Positions 47,010 to 59,479 are shown, numbered from the stretch's first letter. The stretch: 64,000 nt of DNA from Pyronema omphalodes (GCA_024516155.1 JAJJXM010000082.1:172939-236938), one strand, 5' to 3'. Notes: a model not told the origin generated them from the sequence alone. Numbers and translations: made by a program.

Positions 47010-48261
47010 TGTGAGGTTGCTGTGCTGTGAAGGTGGAGCTCAGGGAAGTTCGGAGGTGTTGAGCGGTGGAGCGGCAGGTCGAATGCCCCGCCAAAAACTG
47101 GAGTCACGTGATTGTACATCATGCAGCACTCGGAATTGATAAGAGGAGTTTGTTTGGGGAGTTTAGGTGTGAAGTTAACGGCCTGATTGAATGCTAAATA
47201 AATTAATTGTCAATTATTTTCAGCGCGGAGATTAAAAAGACCGGGAAAAAGGCCTGGGGTTTGGAGTTGGTTACTCTTGCGCATTTGAGCAGGCCCAGGC
47301 TCGGGAAGGACAAAAATAGGCGACTGAACCCGCATAAGCAACGGCAACAAGCGATTTTGACTGGTGCATATATGTAACGGATCTTAAACATTACCCGCAT
47401 AATCCAGCCTTTTCGATAACCTTGTTACAACGACGGTGGTTCGACAGTATGAAATGTCATAAAAAAATAGACACGGATAGACTACACAAGCTGGGTTAGC
47501 TTTTATTATGTTTCTACACATATATTTTCTATGTTGAACAAAGAATTTGGCGCCCATGTAACCATTAACCAATGGCGTTGATTGCCGAGTAGGTTCCCAA
47601 AGGGGTTCAAGAATATTAACATTCCAGGCGGCAACTATGAACAATGAAAAATCTACACTCATAGTCATATATCCTTGAAACGTGTATTTATTATGCACCC
47701 CCATGATGTTTGTGGGCTCTAACGTTGATTTAACCCAGGTTTATACCCTAACTTTTGCCTTTGCGGTGTGCTTTGTGCCTTGTGCAACTTCACTTTGTGT
47801 ACCAGTCTATGAATCATCAGCCAATGAATACAGGAAAATGTTTCTAGACATTTTACACCATTGGAGGTGTATGTAGTCCGGTACCCCACTGAAAATCATA
47901 TTTTGTGGCTGCGGCGTTAGGGAGTGGTATACCTTGTCGGGTGAGTATTTGGAAGCCTTAAAAAAAAAAAACTCTAACGATCAAATTTCTTTGTTCTCCC
48001 CTCGAGACGATTTGACATAGTAGTGGTGGCATTCCGTGGCGTAGTAATGTATTTACGACTGGGTACTACATATCGGACTTTATCAATTTCATTATCCAGT
48101 ACTCGCATAAATTCTCCCGGGATAACGGCCACCGCAAGTCCGTATCGTCGCGTATATAACTAAGACGCGGGCCGGATTTTTAGGGCATTCAACGCCACCA
48201 GTGAGAAGCGACGAATTTTGCACCGTGGTACAGAAACAGGCCTTTTAACTAATAACTACGG
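47010..48261. other. Intergenic region, divergent promoter
   Basis: The ThrRS gene runs leftward and the MFS transporter rightward, so this 1.25 kb is their shared upstream region. Small frames have no recognisable content. A 10-nt A run lies near 47960. Confidence 0.55.
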
Positions 48262-50531
48262 ATGCCGGATTTCTATTTTGAAAAGTCTGTGACTGTAGGG
48301 GAACGGGGGGAGGAGAGAAAAGATGTTCCTAGCACACCGTCGGAGCAATCGACAACAGCTACGATTGATGAAGGAAAACTAGAGAAGAAGCCGTTCATGT
48401 GGAAGTTTAGGAGTAGTAAGGGCTTCATTGTGAGCGTGGTTTCTATGTCTGTGTTTACGGTTAGTTTTCTCGAGAAGAAATTTCAAGCGGTGACGTCATG
48501 ACAGAGCTAACAGAGTGGCAGGATAATTTCCTTTATGGTTTGGTAAGTTGATTACTGTTGGTTGATTTTAGATTCATGGTGTATATTTGCACACCTATTA
48601 TGTCGCAATCACAAAGAAAAATGTTGAAGAGTGATGGTGTTTTGAGGTCTTATCAATCTCTTCTAAAGCTATTACTCAGAGGCATAACCACCTTCCATGC
48701 AAATTAAGAAGAAATAAACTCAAGTTCATAAACTTATCAATCTTTGTATAGGTGGTTCCGGTTTTCCCTTTCGCAATTGAGGTTCGAGCAGGTATTCCTC
48801 ATGAAGGTAAAACCAAGCTAATTCTAGATTCCCTCATGAATTCTCACTGATATTTATTGTGAAGATGTACAAAAATGGGTCTCTATTCTTCTCGGTGCCT
48901 TTGGAGCTGGATTGTTTATCAGTGCTCCTATATTTGGTTGGATTGCAGGTAAGTTAATACCCATCAATCCTAAGCATGATTCACACTCAATGCTTTGTTA
49001 ATGCATAAATTCTGACTATTTCCACAGATCGTACAACAGGACGCCGCATTCCATTCGTAGCTGGTCTTGTACTACTCGCAGCAGCTACTATTTTACTATG
49101 TCTGGGCAATAACATCGCTGTACTCCTCGTCGGTCGTGTGCTACAAGGAGTTTCCGCTGCGGTTGTCTGGACTGTCGGTCTTGCATTCCTAGTCGACAGT
49201 GTACCAAAAGAAGAGATCAGTGAAAGTATGGGAATAGTTGCCGTTGCACTGAGTTTAGGAGTTCTTGCTGGGCCGGTACTCGGTGGTGTCGTGTATGCCA
49301 AAGCGGGTTACTATGCAGGTAAGACTGTTATGACTTTTAATATAATGCAGTTGTTTATTGACTGATAACCTATAGTCTTTGGTATGGCTTTCTTCCTAAT
49401 CGGTTTCGATATTATCCTTCGATTATTTGTTATCGAAGGTCAAAACGCCAGAACTCTCCATATGACAAAATCCAACACTTCCGATATATCAACCGCATCA
49501 GAACCAGCCCAAGAACACGGCCATGTCGCAGCGGTCGATGTATTAACTCCTCCACAACCATTAACCAGATACGCCCGCTTCGTTAAGAGGTTACCTCCTG
49601 TCATCACACTGCTCCAGCACCCTCGACTCGTCTGTGCTCTCTGGGGTACTTTTATGCAAGCTATGCTTTCCGCATCCTTTGAAGCCACTGTGGGAACCCA
49701 CCAAATGTCCTCTCAGATGATATGATATTAACAACCATAGGTTCCTCTCTTCGTCCGTAAAACCTTCGGCTGGGATGCCACTGGAGCCGGATTAATTTTC
49801 CTCCCAATCATCCTCCCCATCTTCGGTGGTCCACTTGTAGGGAAAATGAGTGACCGCTACGGAGCCCGACCTTGTATTACCGCCGGATTTATCCTAGCTA
49901 TTCCGTTCCTGATCCTCTTGCGGATTGTCGACCATAACTCTATCAACCAGATTGTGATTTTCTGTGTTCTCTTCATGTTTGTGGGAATTTCTTTGGCACT
50001 GATTGTTGCGCCGGTGATGGGAGAGGTGGCGAATGCAGTTAGTGATTTGGAGGCAAAGAAACCGGGGAGATTTGGAAAGGGAGGAGCTATTGCACAGGCG
50101 GTATGTTACACCCAGTTACGGAAACCTGGGGAGTGAGAACTGATGATAATAGTATGCTTTGTCGAATGTTGCTTTTGCGTTGGGGGCATTGGGGGGACCG
50201 CTAATTGGTATGTCATATCGGTTTACGATTATTGGATAAGGGCTAATCTTTGAAATTTAGCTGGGTTCATTAATACCAAGTTGGGATGGGGGACTTCGAC
50301 GTTGGTGCTGGGTGAGTTTTTAGGTCAATTCATGCTGGGGGTATGGCTCGCTAACTTTTGATAGCAATGATTTGTGCGGCTACGGTGGTTCCAACAGTAA
50401 GTTTACTCTTTATTTATTTTACTTGACTGTACTAATATTATTTGTAGTACATCTACACCGGTGGGCGACTTCAAAGAAAAGACATAAAATTTTGGAAGCA
50501 ACAGCGAGTGACAGGGGAAGACCAAGCATAA
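48262..50531 (+). CDS. MFS transporter (DHA1-type)
   Basis: Eleven exons give 514 residues: 48262-48459, 48522-48542, 48752-48806, 48865-48948, 49028-49318, 49376-49689, 49741-50100, 50153-50207, 50261-50311, 50365-50396 and 50448-50531. It is a major facilitator predicted to export or import small molecules at the plasma or vacuolar membrane. An N-terminal cytosolic tail (about 50 residues) leads to the first helix, and the domain continues with FLYGLVVPVFPFAIEV, then the motif-A loop GWIADRTTGRRIP between helices 2 and 3. A second half begins after a long Ser/Thr-rich loop and ends with 'MICAATVVPTYIYTGGRLQR' and a short basic tail. Twelve helices are likely. Exon 2 is only 21 nt (DNFLYGL) and is needed for the conserved GLVVP run. 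Substrate unknown; no neighbouring biosynthetic genes point to one. Confidence 0.9.
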
Positions 50532-51028
50532 AAAAAAGTTAAACATCTGAATTTTGTATTATAAAATTTTATTATGAAACGGCCATTAGAGTAAATAATT
50601 GAAATGTATACACTACCACAATTCCTCTCTGAGACCTTGCTTAATCTGTCGCCACCTATTCCCTGATTGTCATCGTGCTTTCTTAGCACTATTCCTGTCG
50701 TGTGTCTCGCTTCCCAACACAAATTCCCACGGAGCCTTGCAAGAGCGATCACATGCCAAATTTCCTGTCTGTAGGGGTATGACGTCTACTCTAGCGCTCT
50801 CAACCATATCCCCCACTACGCTCTCAACTTCCCCCACAACAGAATCGCCGTCCGAAATTGCCCGTCCACATTAACGACAAAGCGACTACAAATTGCCCCC
50901 GGAATCCTGTATAACGAACAAAGCAGCAAAGCAAATAAAACCACACGAAGCGCCCGTAACGAAAGAAACCATACGAAAGTCAACGAAGTCAACGAAGCCT
51001 GAAGTAAATCACCACATTAGACACCACA
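50532..51028. other. Intergenic region between MFS and DUF1769 genes
   Basis: The MFS gene's 3' flank and the promoter and 5' UTR of the DUF1769 gene share 497 bp. The 5' leader near 50920-51028 is A/C-rich and ends 'cacaatggca', a good start context. No other feature is seen. Confidence 0.6.
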
Positions 51029-52107
51029 ATGGCACCCCGAATCTACATCCTCTCCGGTCCCAACGAAGACCCCGCAACCCTTAAACCCACCGCTCCCAAT
51101 CCTACCACCCCGACGAAACTTTCTTCAAGCACTTCCGTCCGTGTACACATCCGCGACTTTAAGGGTGTTCCCGCTCCCGAGACAGACTCTAAGGAGTACT
51201 TTTCTCACCCTAACCACAACACTGATCTTTTCGCTATTCACTTCTTCTTTACTCCTCCTGAGGTAGGTTTCTTCTGCTTGTTTCTACAACAGATCTACAC
51301 TGGCTATATCTATCACCCCGCTTGTTTCACTGTACTAGAGTGCAAAGGGCAAAGGGCAGATTAAGATCGGGGGTAGAGTGGGATCATGAATGATGTAAAA
51401 CCGAACTTTGCTTACCATTTTTCTCCTACGCACAGGACATTCCCGGCGCCGACCTAATCCTGGCCAATACCTTCGACCGACCAATCCGCGACCACCTCCC
51501 ATACTTTTTCCCCGCCGCATGGCGTTGTCTACAATGGGTAGACCCTGGTATCCAGGGTGACTGTTACTCCGACAAGCCCGAAGTTTTCGGATCAGTTCTT
51601 GGTAGCGCCAATTACCTTAGCGTTTCACCTGTTGATGGAGCTGCGGTTATCGAAGAGGATATGCCTGAGGATGTACCCCAAACTGCGGCGGATAGAAAGA
51701 AGTATTTCCTGGATGAGAGACGGAGGAAGGAGTGGGTTTGGAAGAAGGGTCAGGCTTATGCTTGGGACTTTTGTAATGGAATGATGGACTTTAATGGTAA
51801 GGACCCCCCGGATAGGTTTATAGGGGATGTTTTGGCGGACATGGTGAAGGAAGGTGGGGGGAAGGAGGCGCGTGGGGGGAAGGGGGATGTATAGGTTGTG
51901 CAGGTTGCTGACCAAAGAACAGAGATTTCCGTCCGTATTCCCGGCCTTGGATTCAAGATCGATGTCTTCAAATACTGGGACGGTCAGCCATTGAGATTTA
52001 CCTTGAAGAACAAGACGACAGGAGAAATCTATGGATGTGTCGTGATCCAACCTAGAGAGGAGGAGGGAATGGATGTCTCCGAGACTGAGGAGAGCGATAT
52101 CGAGTAA
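51029..52107 (+). CDS. DUF1769/UPF0590-family protein
   Basis: Exon 1 (51029-51262) and exon 2 (from 51436) join to give 'FFFTPPEDIPGADLILANTF'. The family, conserved in fungi, has no known function. Diagnostic segments are SVRVHIRDFKGV, ADLILANTFDRPIRDHLP, FFPAAWRCLQWVDPGIQGD, GSVLGSANYLSV, and in the last exon 'TEISVRIPGLGFKIDVFKYW' and PLRFTLKN. The end of exon 2 is uncertain. The strong donor GTAAGG at 51797 gives a stop, so an alternative GTGAAG donor (exon to 51843) with the acceptor at 51903 is used here. This gives 281 residues and a 60-nt intron. The last exon (51904-52107) ends with an acidic tail, SETEESDIE. Confidence 0.8.
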
Positions 52108-53247
52108 ATTGCTTTCTGTAACGTTGATGCATAGACGAGAGAAGAGGAGGAGGCGGGTTGTATGACTAGATGCGACGGGGATAGATGAGAAGCATAAAGC
52201 ATGAAGCCTGAAGGAATATAGATGCAGAAAGATTATATGAGGAACGAAAACAACGAAAGAAAGAAAGAAACAACGAAAGGTATAAATATATCAACGTTAC
52301 TTAATTAACGACAAGATATATAAAAGAAGGGGTTCTGCATAGTTTTCTTACCGGTATTCAACTACGGTATAAAACCTGCATGAAGTAGCGATGGGAAATA
52401 TTGGGATTTGGATCGCATCGGTATATGTATAGGTTTGGGGGGTTTGGTTTAGGATTATGTTTTCTGCTTTTACTGTACTTGGTGAGATTGGAGTTATGTT
52501 TGGAATGCTTGGAATGTTTTGTTTAAGGATATTGTTTGTTGTTGTTTGTTTTGTTGATGTTTGTTTTATTGTGTACTATTATCCCTCTGGAATTGAGAAT
52601 CGAGAATCGAGAATGTAGAATTGAGATATCTGTTGAGATATATTTACAATCTACCCAGTATATATGGGAATCATATCTTCATATCTATACGTATATCCTG
52701 CGAATATAAAATCCATTGGAATTCCAAGTATCCACCACAACATGAAATATTCTACACCTTCATTCCCCCCATTTTCATCCCTAATCCTCCGCTTTTTTGT
52801 TCTCCCTCTTTCTATCTCGGCTCCGTATTATAATTGCCATCATCTCCATCATTCTCGTAATTCGTTTGCACATATCAATATGAACCCCCAATAGCAACCA
52901 TAGTCTACAAGCACAAGCATAAGCAAGCACAGGGTCCACAGGGTCCACAAGGCTCAAGCACCAGCACCAGCAATACATCGCCACGTAAGCAACCTTATCT
53001 GTAGTTATGACCATCATATCAACCATCATATCAACCAGCCAACCAACCAACCAGCAAAGTTTAAACACGATTTTGTATCTAATTCCTTCTTTCGCACGAG
53101 AATTCAAAAGGCTATGAGTTGCGATAATTCTGGATATCAATTGTACGCTGCATAATGCATTCATGGATAGGTTATGATGAGTTGGTTATGAGAGGGGATA
53201 AGATGGGGTAAGATGGGGTAAGAAGGGATAAGACGGGATATTTTAAT

Positions 53248-53289
53248 ATTTCGATATTTCGATATTTCGATATTTCGATATTTCGATAT
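53248..53289. repeat. 8-bp microsatellite (ATTTCGAT)n
   Basis: About five perfect copies of an 8-bp unit ending in cgatattt run between AT-rich flanks. Confidence 0.9.
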
Positions 53290-53500
53290 GATATATGATA
53301 TATATGACATGGGACGCATGACATAGCATAAGTATACATACGAATATATAAACTCGCTAGATAGATATAAATTTTCCAGATTAAAGATACATATTCTAGA
53401 TATATATAAGATAAGAAGATAAGAATATACCATTGATGCTGTATATACTTACTTTTCTTCGGTACGTATTTCATTTCATTTCAGTTATCCAGTTATCCAG

Positions 53501-53625
53501 TATTTCAATATTTCAATATTTCAATATCCCAATATCCCAATATCCCAATATCCCAATATCCCAATATCCCAATATCCCAATATCCAATATCCCAATATCC
53601 CAATATCCCAATATCCCAACATCCC
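53501..53625. repeat. 8-bp microsatellite (AATATCCC)n with AATATTTC start
   Basis: The array begins as three copies of aatatttc and changes to about 12 copies of aatatccc. One copy is short (tatccaat, missing a c, near 53580). It shows a unit-type switch within one array. Confidence 0.9.
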
Positions 53626-53870
53626 AATCTCCAACATCCAGCACTTCAGATATCCCACAGCATAAAAATCTATCCAACAACAGTAACCCATCAACGCATA
53701 TTGTGTTACTACATATCAACCAAATGATAGATCCATATTTTGATACCGAATTACAATACAATACAGTACACTATAATAATAGAGCTCTGGACTCGAACTA
53801 TAGTTGTGGACTATGGTTGTGAACTATGGAGATATGTCATATATCATGCCGTGGGTGGGTGGTTGATGTG

Positions 53871-53924
53871 GAGCTTGGAGCTTGGAGCTTGGAGCTTGGA
53901 GCTTGGAGCTTGGAGCTTGGAGCT
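53871..53924. repeat. 7-bp microsatellite (GAGCTTG)n
   Basis: Seven to eight perfect copies of gagcttg lie 13 bp before a second, different 7-bp array. Confidence 0.9.
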
Positions 53925-53936
53925 TATGGTTGGGGT

Positions 53937-54081
53937 GAGTATAGAGTATAGAGTATAGAGTATAGAGTATAGAGTATAGAGTATAGAGTATAGAGTATAG
54001 AGTATAGAGTATAGAGTATAGAGTATAGAGTATAGAGTATAGAGTATAGAGTATAGAGTATAGAGTATAGAGTATAGAGTA
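53937..54081. repeat. 7-bp microsatellite (GAGTATA)n
   Basis: About 20 perfect copies of gagtata run without a single visible substitution. The uniformity suggests recent expansion. Confidence 0.92.
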
Positions 54082-54208
54082 TATATTGTAAATTTGTATG
54101 AGATTTCAGGGATTCCAGAGTATAGCTTATGCGGGGGATATACAACGTATATAACGTATATACACAGAGCTCCCAACCATACATCCAATTTACCGCATAC
54201 AAAAATCG

Positions 54209-54263
54209 TAACCCAGGTAACCCAGATAACCCAGATAACCCAGATAGCCCAGGTAACCCAGAT
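54209..54263. repeat. 10-bp microsatellite (AACCCAGATA)n
   Basis: About five copies of aacccagata with variants aacccaggta and agcccaggta. Confidence 0.85.
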
Positions 54264-56156
54264 AAACTTAACTTAACCAAACTGACAATCCACACTTAGT
54301 TACTTAGTTAGTTAGTTTAGTTAATTATCTATTTCAATTTCTGGTGTCCCGGGATACACAATTAAGGGTCCATATATATAACCAGGTAACTACAGAACTA
54401 CATTGCACCTATTAAACGTCCGGACTCTGTAAATACCAACCAGTTTAACCGTATCAGATCAGGAAGCAGTGGATGGAGGAATAAATAATATATAATATAT
54501 AATTTATAATATATATTCAACCCCGTTTAAACCCCATCCATCGGTATCCGAGCATAAAGCCTAGCCAGAGCCAGCCAGTATCTCAACCCTCCTCATTTCA
54601 CCAATTTCTAGTAACCAGATTTTCCATCCTTGACAAAAATTAAAATGGCGGTGAACATTCCCATCATTTCCCATCATTTCCCATCATTTCCCGCAATGAC
54701 TGCCGGCCAAGTCTGAGCTGCTATGTATTCCCCAAACGCAAGCGGATGATGGATCATTTTTCATATATATCGGACCTTCATTCGATGTAGGACGTAGGTA
54801 GATACTCTGGGGGCCATTAGTTAAGATTTCTGGGGACTATAGGGACCCAACTAACTACCTACATAACTAGGATATAAATTTTGTTATGTATAATGTTAGG
54901 TATGTAGTGAATAATAGTTAATAGTTAATATTTAATATTTAATATTGCCGATTGCCGCTGCATAAACTAGTGCCTCTGGAGTCTGGACAAAATCAGTTTT
55001 TTTTGCAGTTTTTTGCAGTTTTTTGCAGTTTCTAATAGTTCACCTGCAGATTTGCTATGCTTTACTTTCAGTTACTGTAACTGGGTTTTCGCAGCTGAAC
55101 TAGTTTAACTAGTTTAACCAGTTTATACTAAAGACTACTGACTACTGATGACAGTATAAACCTCACTTGGCTCGGCGTAGAGTCCGTTTTTGGCCGTCAT
55201 TTGAAACTGGTCTTCCCCTTATCCACAGTTCTATAATTTCCGTTTATTTAATCAATTTATCGATTTATCGATTTATCGATTTGGTTTCATTTATGTCATG
55301 ATAGACTATACATAATGTACCCCAGATATTTTATTTCCACGTACGTCTTGTCTTCCTTTAGACTTTCCCCCTCCCCTCACCCAACCCCCAACCCCCCCAA
55401 AACCGCAGGAAAAAAAAAAAAAAGAACCCCCAATATTTTTTTTGAAAAAAATCAATATTTCATTCCCTAATCCTAATCCTAATGATAAACCTAATGCTAT
55501 TCAAAGTATATGACTCCAGTACAACAAACCATCAAAAAAAAACGAAACAAAAAAAAAACACCTTATAATCACACATGCAACATGCAACATGCAATGCATC
55601 CCACATGAACCTCTTCCCTCGCTCCTCCTCGCCCCTCGCCCCCCTCTTCCTTCTCTTTGAATGACTGACTGGACTGACTGGACTGACTGGACTGATAAAA
55701 AAAACCCCCGAAAAAAAAAAAAAAAGTAAAACTTGTAACCTCCCAAGAAAAACAATAAACAGAACAGAAGAAACAAAAAAAGGTTGGTATAGGTAAAAAA
55801 AAAAAGGGTAAGAAAACTCGTTAGACAACCCCATACCTTCTCCTCACACCGACACACCCGACAAATACACATACACACTCCACATGCACCACCTACTTTT
55901 CTCTGTTTCAATACATTCCGGATTCTTGGGACTGAATAGCTTGAGTTGATTGGGTTTTGGAGGAGGTTAGGTTGGATGGAGTCTTTGGATGTCAGGGGTT
56001 CACTGGGGTTCCGGGGTTACAGGAGTTCCGGATATTCCGAGATCCCCAGCTTCCCAGACTCCTCACTCCTCAGACTCCTCAAATTCTCTATCTTCCCACT
56101 CCCACAACTCTCCCAAGCCCCCCTTACTTCTTCCCCCTCGCAAGCCAAACACGTTC

Positions 56157-57209
56157 CTAATTATGTCTCATCGGCTCATAACCCGGCGCGGGTTTCGGGG
56201 CACCATACGGCAAGGGAGTAGTTGAAGCTCCACCATAGGGATCACTAACCCTATGATAACCTCCAGATCCCGTATGCTGAACCATAGTAGGACCTGGCTG
56301 ATCCTCCATAATCTTCTTCTTACGGCCTGAGCAGCAGCACATTGACATCATCCAGAAGATTGCGGCTCCTAGGGAGAAGATAGTGGCGACCCAGGTTGTG
56401 GTGATGAAGCGACGGCCGACTACTGCTTCTACTCCGAAGGCGTCGAAGGCTTTTGTGTAGGCGCCTCGAAGGGAGTAGGCTAGGACTGAAGAACACAGGG
56501 AGGCGACGAAGAGGAAACAGAAGGAGAGCTGCAAAGATAAGGTGTTAGTAATTTTGTTTCGTTTATAGAAGAAGAAGAAGGAGGGGTAGGGTTTTACTAA
56601 CGTCGGCGAAAATGGTGGTGACGCAACTTCCCCATCGTGATAATAAACCAAACCATCCGATTAGGAAAGTAACGGCAGTAGCAATAGCTCCGAGAACGTA
56701 ACAGGCGTTCATGAATTTGGTAACGATGTTAACCGCCTTTTGAACCTTCTGTACAGGCTCGGGGAAGGTGATTGATTTGTTGGCCTCCTTTTGTACAATC
56801 TGTTCGATATCGAAAGAAAACCCTGAAGTGGTGTCGGAACATCTATCGATTTTCCAAAGGTTGGCTTTGTCGTCAATGGATCCGGAACAGTAGTTCCAGA
56901 GGTAGGAAACGTAGAAATCTTCTAGTCCAAGATCTTTGGCTGTGGTGTTGCGTTGTGTTATCTCGGTTACGTTGAGGTTGCGCATGTCGAGCTGTGAACG
57001 AGCGGGGGTATGTTAGAGATTGTTGCTCAAGGATAAGGGTATTGAATTAATGGAAAGGGAATAAAATAATAACTTACTCGGACATAGTAAAATGAAGGTA
57101 AAATACTCCTTCGAGTTCCTCCGGCAAGTAACAGTGCGACTGTGATCAGTGAAGCGACTGTTAATATCATAGGCGTGAGGATACACGCAAATCTTCCAGC
57201 TTTCCCCAT
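56157..57209 (-). CDS. SUR7/PalI-family membrane protein
   Basis: Exons 57209-57078, 56991-56602 and 56528-56157 encode 297 residues. The family includes Sur7-type proteins of the eisosome-associated plasma-membrane domain and PalI/Rim9 of the pH-response pathway. The four-helix layout is visible: an N-terminal helix (TPMILTVASLITVALLLAG), a long extracellular loop with two N-glycosylation sequons (NVT, NTT) and the family's aromatic-Cys motif YVSYLWNYCSG, then 'MNACYVLGAIATAVTFLIGW', a second pair of helices (LSFCFLFVASLCSSVLAYSL and TTWVATIFSLGAAIFWMMSM), and a short Pro/Gly-rich cytosolic tail. The introns separate the loop from the helices. Which subfamily it belongs to cannot be decided by eye. 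Confidence 0.9.
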
Positions 57210-58513
57210 GATTGTAGTAGGTGTTGTTTCTTTCTTTTTTGTTTGGTGTCTTTTTCTGTATTTGCTTTCTCGCTTGATGGTGTGTGTGTGTTGTAAAAAT
57301 TCGTTTTTCTCGTCTCAGATTCCCCAAGTCGAAACGAAAGAGAGAAGAAGAGGTAGTTTGAAGCACTTGAGCACTTTGACACTTCGACACTTCGACGACA
57401 GGCAGCAGATACGAGTTAAAACAAGAGCAAACAGCCAGCACAAACCTCGGGGACCCATTCGTCTTAAGTTAACTTGCGGACCCGGGCCAGCACAGACAGA
57501 CAGATGGCACACGCACGGTCTGTGCGAAGGCAGCAGGCTGAGTTACGCTGAGCACCTTCGCACCTGGCATTAACTAGCGAGTCTAGACTTGTTTTGGATA
57601 GGATTTTCATTGCACTAAGCTCAGCTGAGATTAGCTGACTGCTGAAGTGTCGCTTTGCTTTGTCGCTCTGTTCTGTGAGCCCACCCCACCTTTTTTTTTC
57701 CTCGCCCGCTGTGCCGCGCGTACAGGCGAGCGTGATGCAGTTGAAGCCAAAGGCCAGCCAAAGGCCAGCCAACGGCGACGCCAACGGCAAGGCCAGGCAA
57801 GCCAAAGGCGAAGGCGAAGGCAAATCGAAACCAAAGGCGAAAGCAAAGCGAATCCAAAATCGAAAGAAAAACCCCATCAATCAATCTTTCCATCTCCATT
57901 TACATAATCATATGTTTCCATCTCCATCTCCATGTGCATACTATAGCTTTTCACCCTATGCATATCTTATCTCTGTATGGTAGTTTCTGTACCCAGCCCA
58001 GCCGCAAAGCATAAGCAAAAGCAAAAAAAGATTTCTTCTTCCTTCCTTCCACAACATAACACAACACCATACAGAACACAGCCACGATTAATCGTATGTA
58101 TGTATCTCCTTCAATTTGGATTCGGTCAAAGAAACTCGAAAAATCGGAAAACTTAAAAATGGAACATCTCGTATGTAGGTATGGATACCATAAAATTTGT
58201 ACATGAAACTGTACGTAAAAAACAGTCAGCAGGGCCGGCCAGGCAACCCATCCCAACCCATCCCATCCCTACCCATCCCAGCCCACTCAGCCCAACTCAG
58301 CCCAATCCAATCCCCACTACTGTAGTCTGTACTGTAGAAATCTTCACCATTTTCACCATTTTCGTCATTTTCACCATTGTTGTCACGTACATACATACAA
58401 GGAACGTAATGATGATGATGGTATGCCTAAATGCCTGAATGCCTGAATGCCTGTATGACCATGTACCGACACCATTCACGTTACTATGTAATACAAGAGA
58501 TTGTGTGCTTTGT

Positions 58514-58532
58514 GGCCGGCCTTCGGCCGGCC
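58514..58532. repeat. Perfect GC-rich hairpin (GGCCGGCC stem)
   Basis: An 8-bp stem GGCCGGCC on both sides of a 3-nt TTC loop. Each arm is itself palindromic. It stands out in an AT-rich flank. Confidence 0.8.
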
Positions 58533-59121
58533 TCCACAGTTACAATCTGTCGCCATTGTTGTCGCTTGGACTAGGTGTAAAGTGCTGATTAGTACCGAAC
58601 CCGTTTCTGTTACAACCTTTATAATGCAGGCGCATCGCATGCACAGAAGAGCCTGTCAAATGTTCCTAGTGAAATGACAAAAAAAAAAATGATTAAGTAT
58701 GGCGCTGCAGAGGGAAGTTATGGCAGCTTGAAGTAACCTGGGATTTAGATATATAATCTATAGAATAAAAATTCATTCGCTAAGCAGAAGCGGTCTTTGA
58801 TAACCAATATTTCCAGTGGTAAAATCAGCATTATCCTCTAAAACTACCAACCGTGCGTGTTGCTTCCGACAGACACGAGAAATGCTTGTGTAATTTTGAG
58901 ATGATGAATGGTGATGCAATCCAACGTGAGTTCTTCACGGCTGTTAAAAGTTGTGAAATTGGCTGCGTGAATGGGAATCTAAATTGACTCGACAATTTAT
59001 AGCGCGAACGGTGGTTGAAAGGCAAAATTTATTTTGGGTAGGCAAAATAATGTTTCTGCTCGTAATGAATCGCTTTTTAAATCTCTAGTTCAGCCATGAT
59101 CATGAATAGTCTCTTACACTG

Positions 59122-59165
59122 GTGCCTAAAGATGGTGGCGCTAGCGCGCCACCATCTTTAGGCAC
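59122..59165. repeat. Perfect 20-bp inverted repeat with 4-nt loop
   Basis: The arm gtgcctaaagatggtggcgc (59122-59141) is followed by tagc and then its exact reverse complement (59146-59165). Every base in the 20-bp stem pairs. It lies outside any gene, in a region with no clear mobile element on either side. Confidence 0.92.
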
Positions 59166-59479
59166 GAGTATGTAGGTCAGTTCATGAGTTCACATGTCGA
59201 CCAGTGTCTTCTTGACAGAGAAAGACTCTGATAGAGACTACAGGTAGTTCCGACGTTGAGGCGAAAAATATTATCTAGTATACATAGTTCTCATAAACTT
59301 CAGTACTCCATGAGTGCATCGGATCACGGTGCTACGTATTTTGTTTGTCTTCTTTGATGCATTCATAAGAAAAGGTATATTTCTAACCAACTTTAGCAAT
59401 TTTTTCTCATTTTCATTTTCTATGGTCTTTCAAAACAAACCCTCGCCTCCAGTAATATTGTACGGAAATATCCTTGAAT

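Larger units (their letters stand above)
52108..56156. other. Gene-poor, microsatellite-rich interval
   Basis: Four kilobases without a supported gene between the plus-strand DUF1769 gene and the minus-strand SUR7-like gene (convergent 3'-3'). It holds five distinct tandem arrays (listed separately), several A or T homopolymers (near 55405, 55440, 55715 and 55795) and a CA-rich segment near 55540-55900. The translations of these repeats produce spurious frames. Confidence 0.7.

Noticed and set aside
53433..54295. Frames full of repeated short peptides (for example ILYTLYS)
   Set aside because: They are direct translations of the 7-bp and 8-bp microsatellites.
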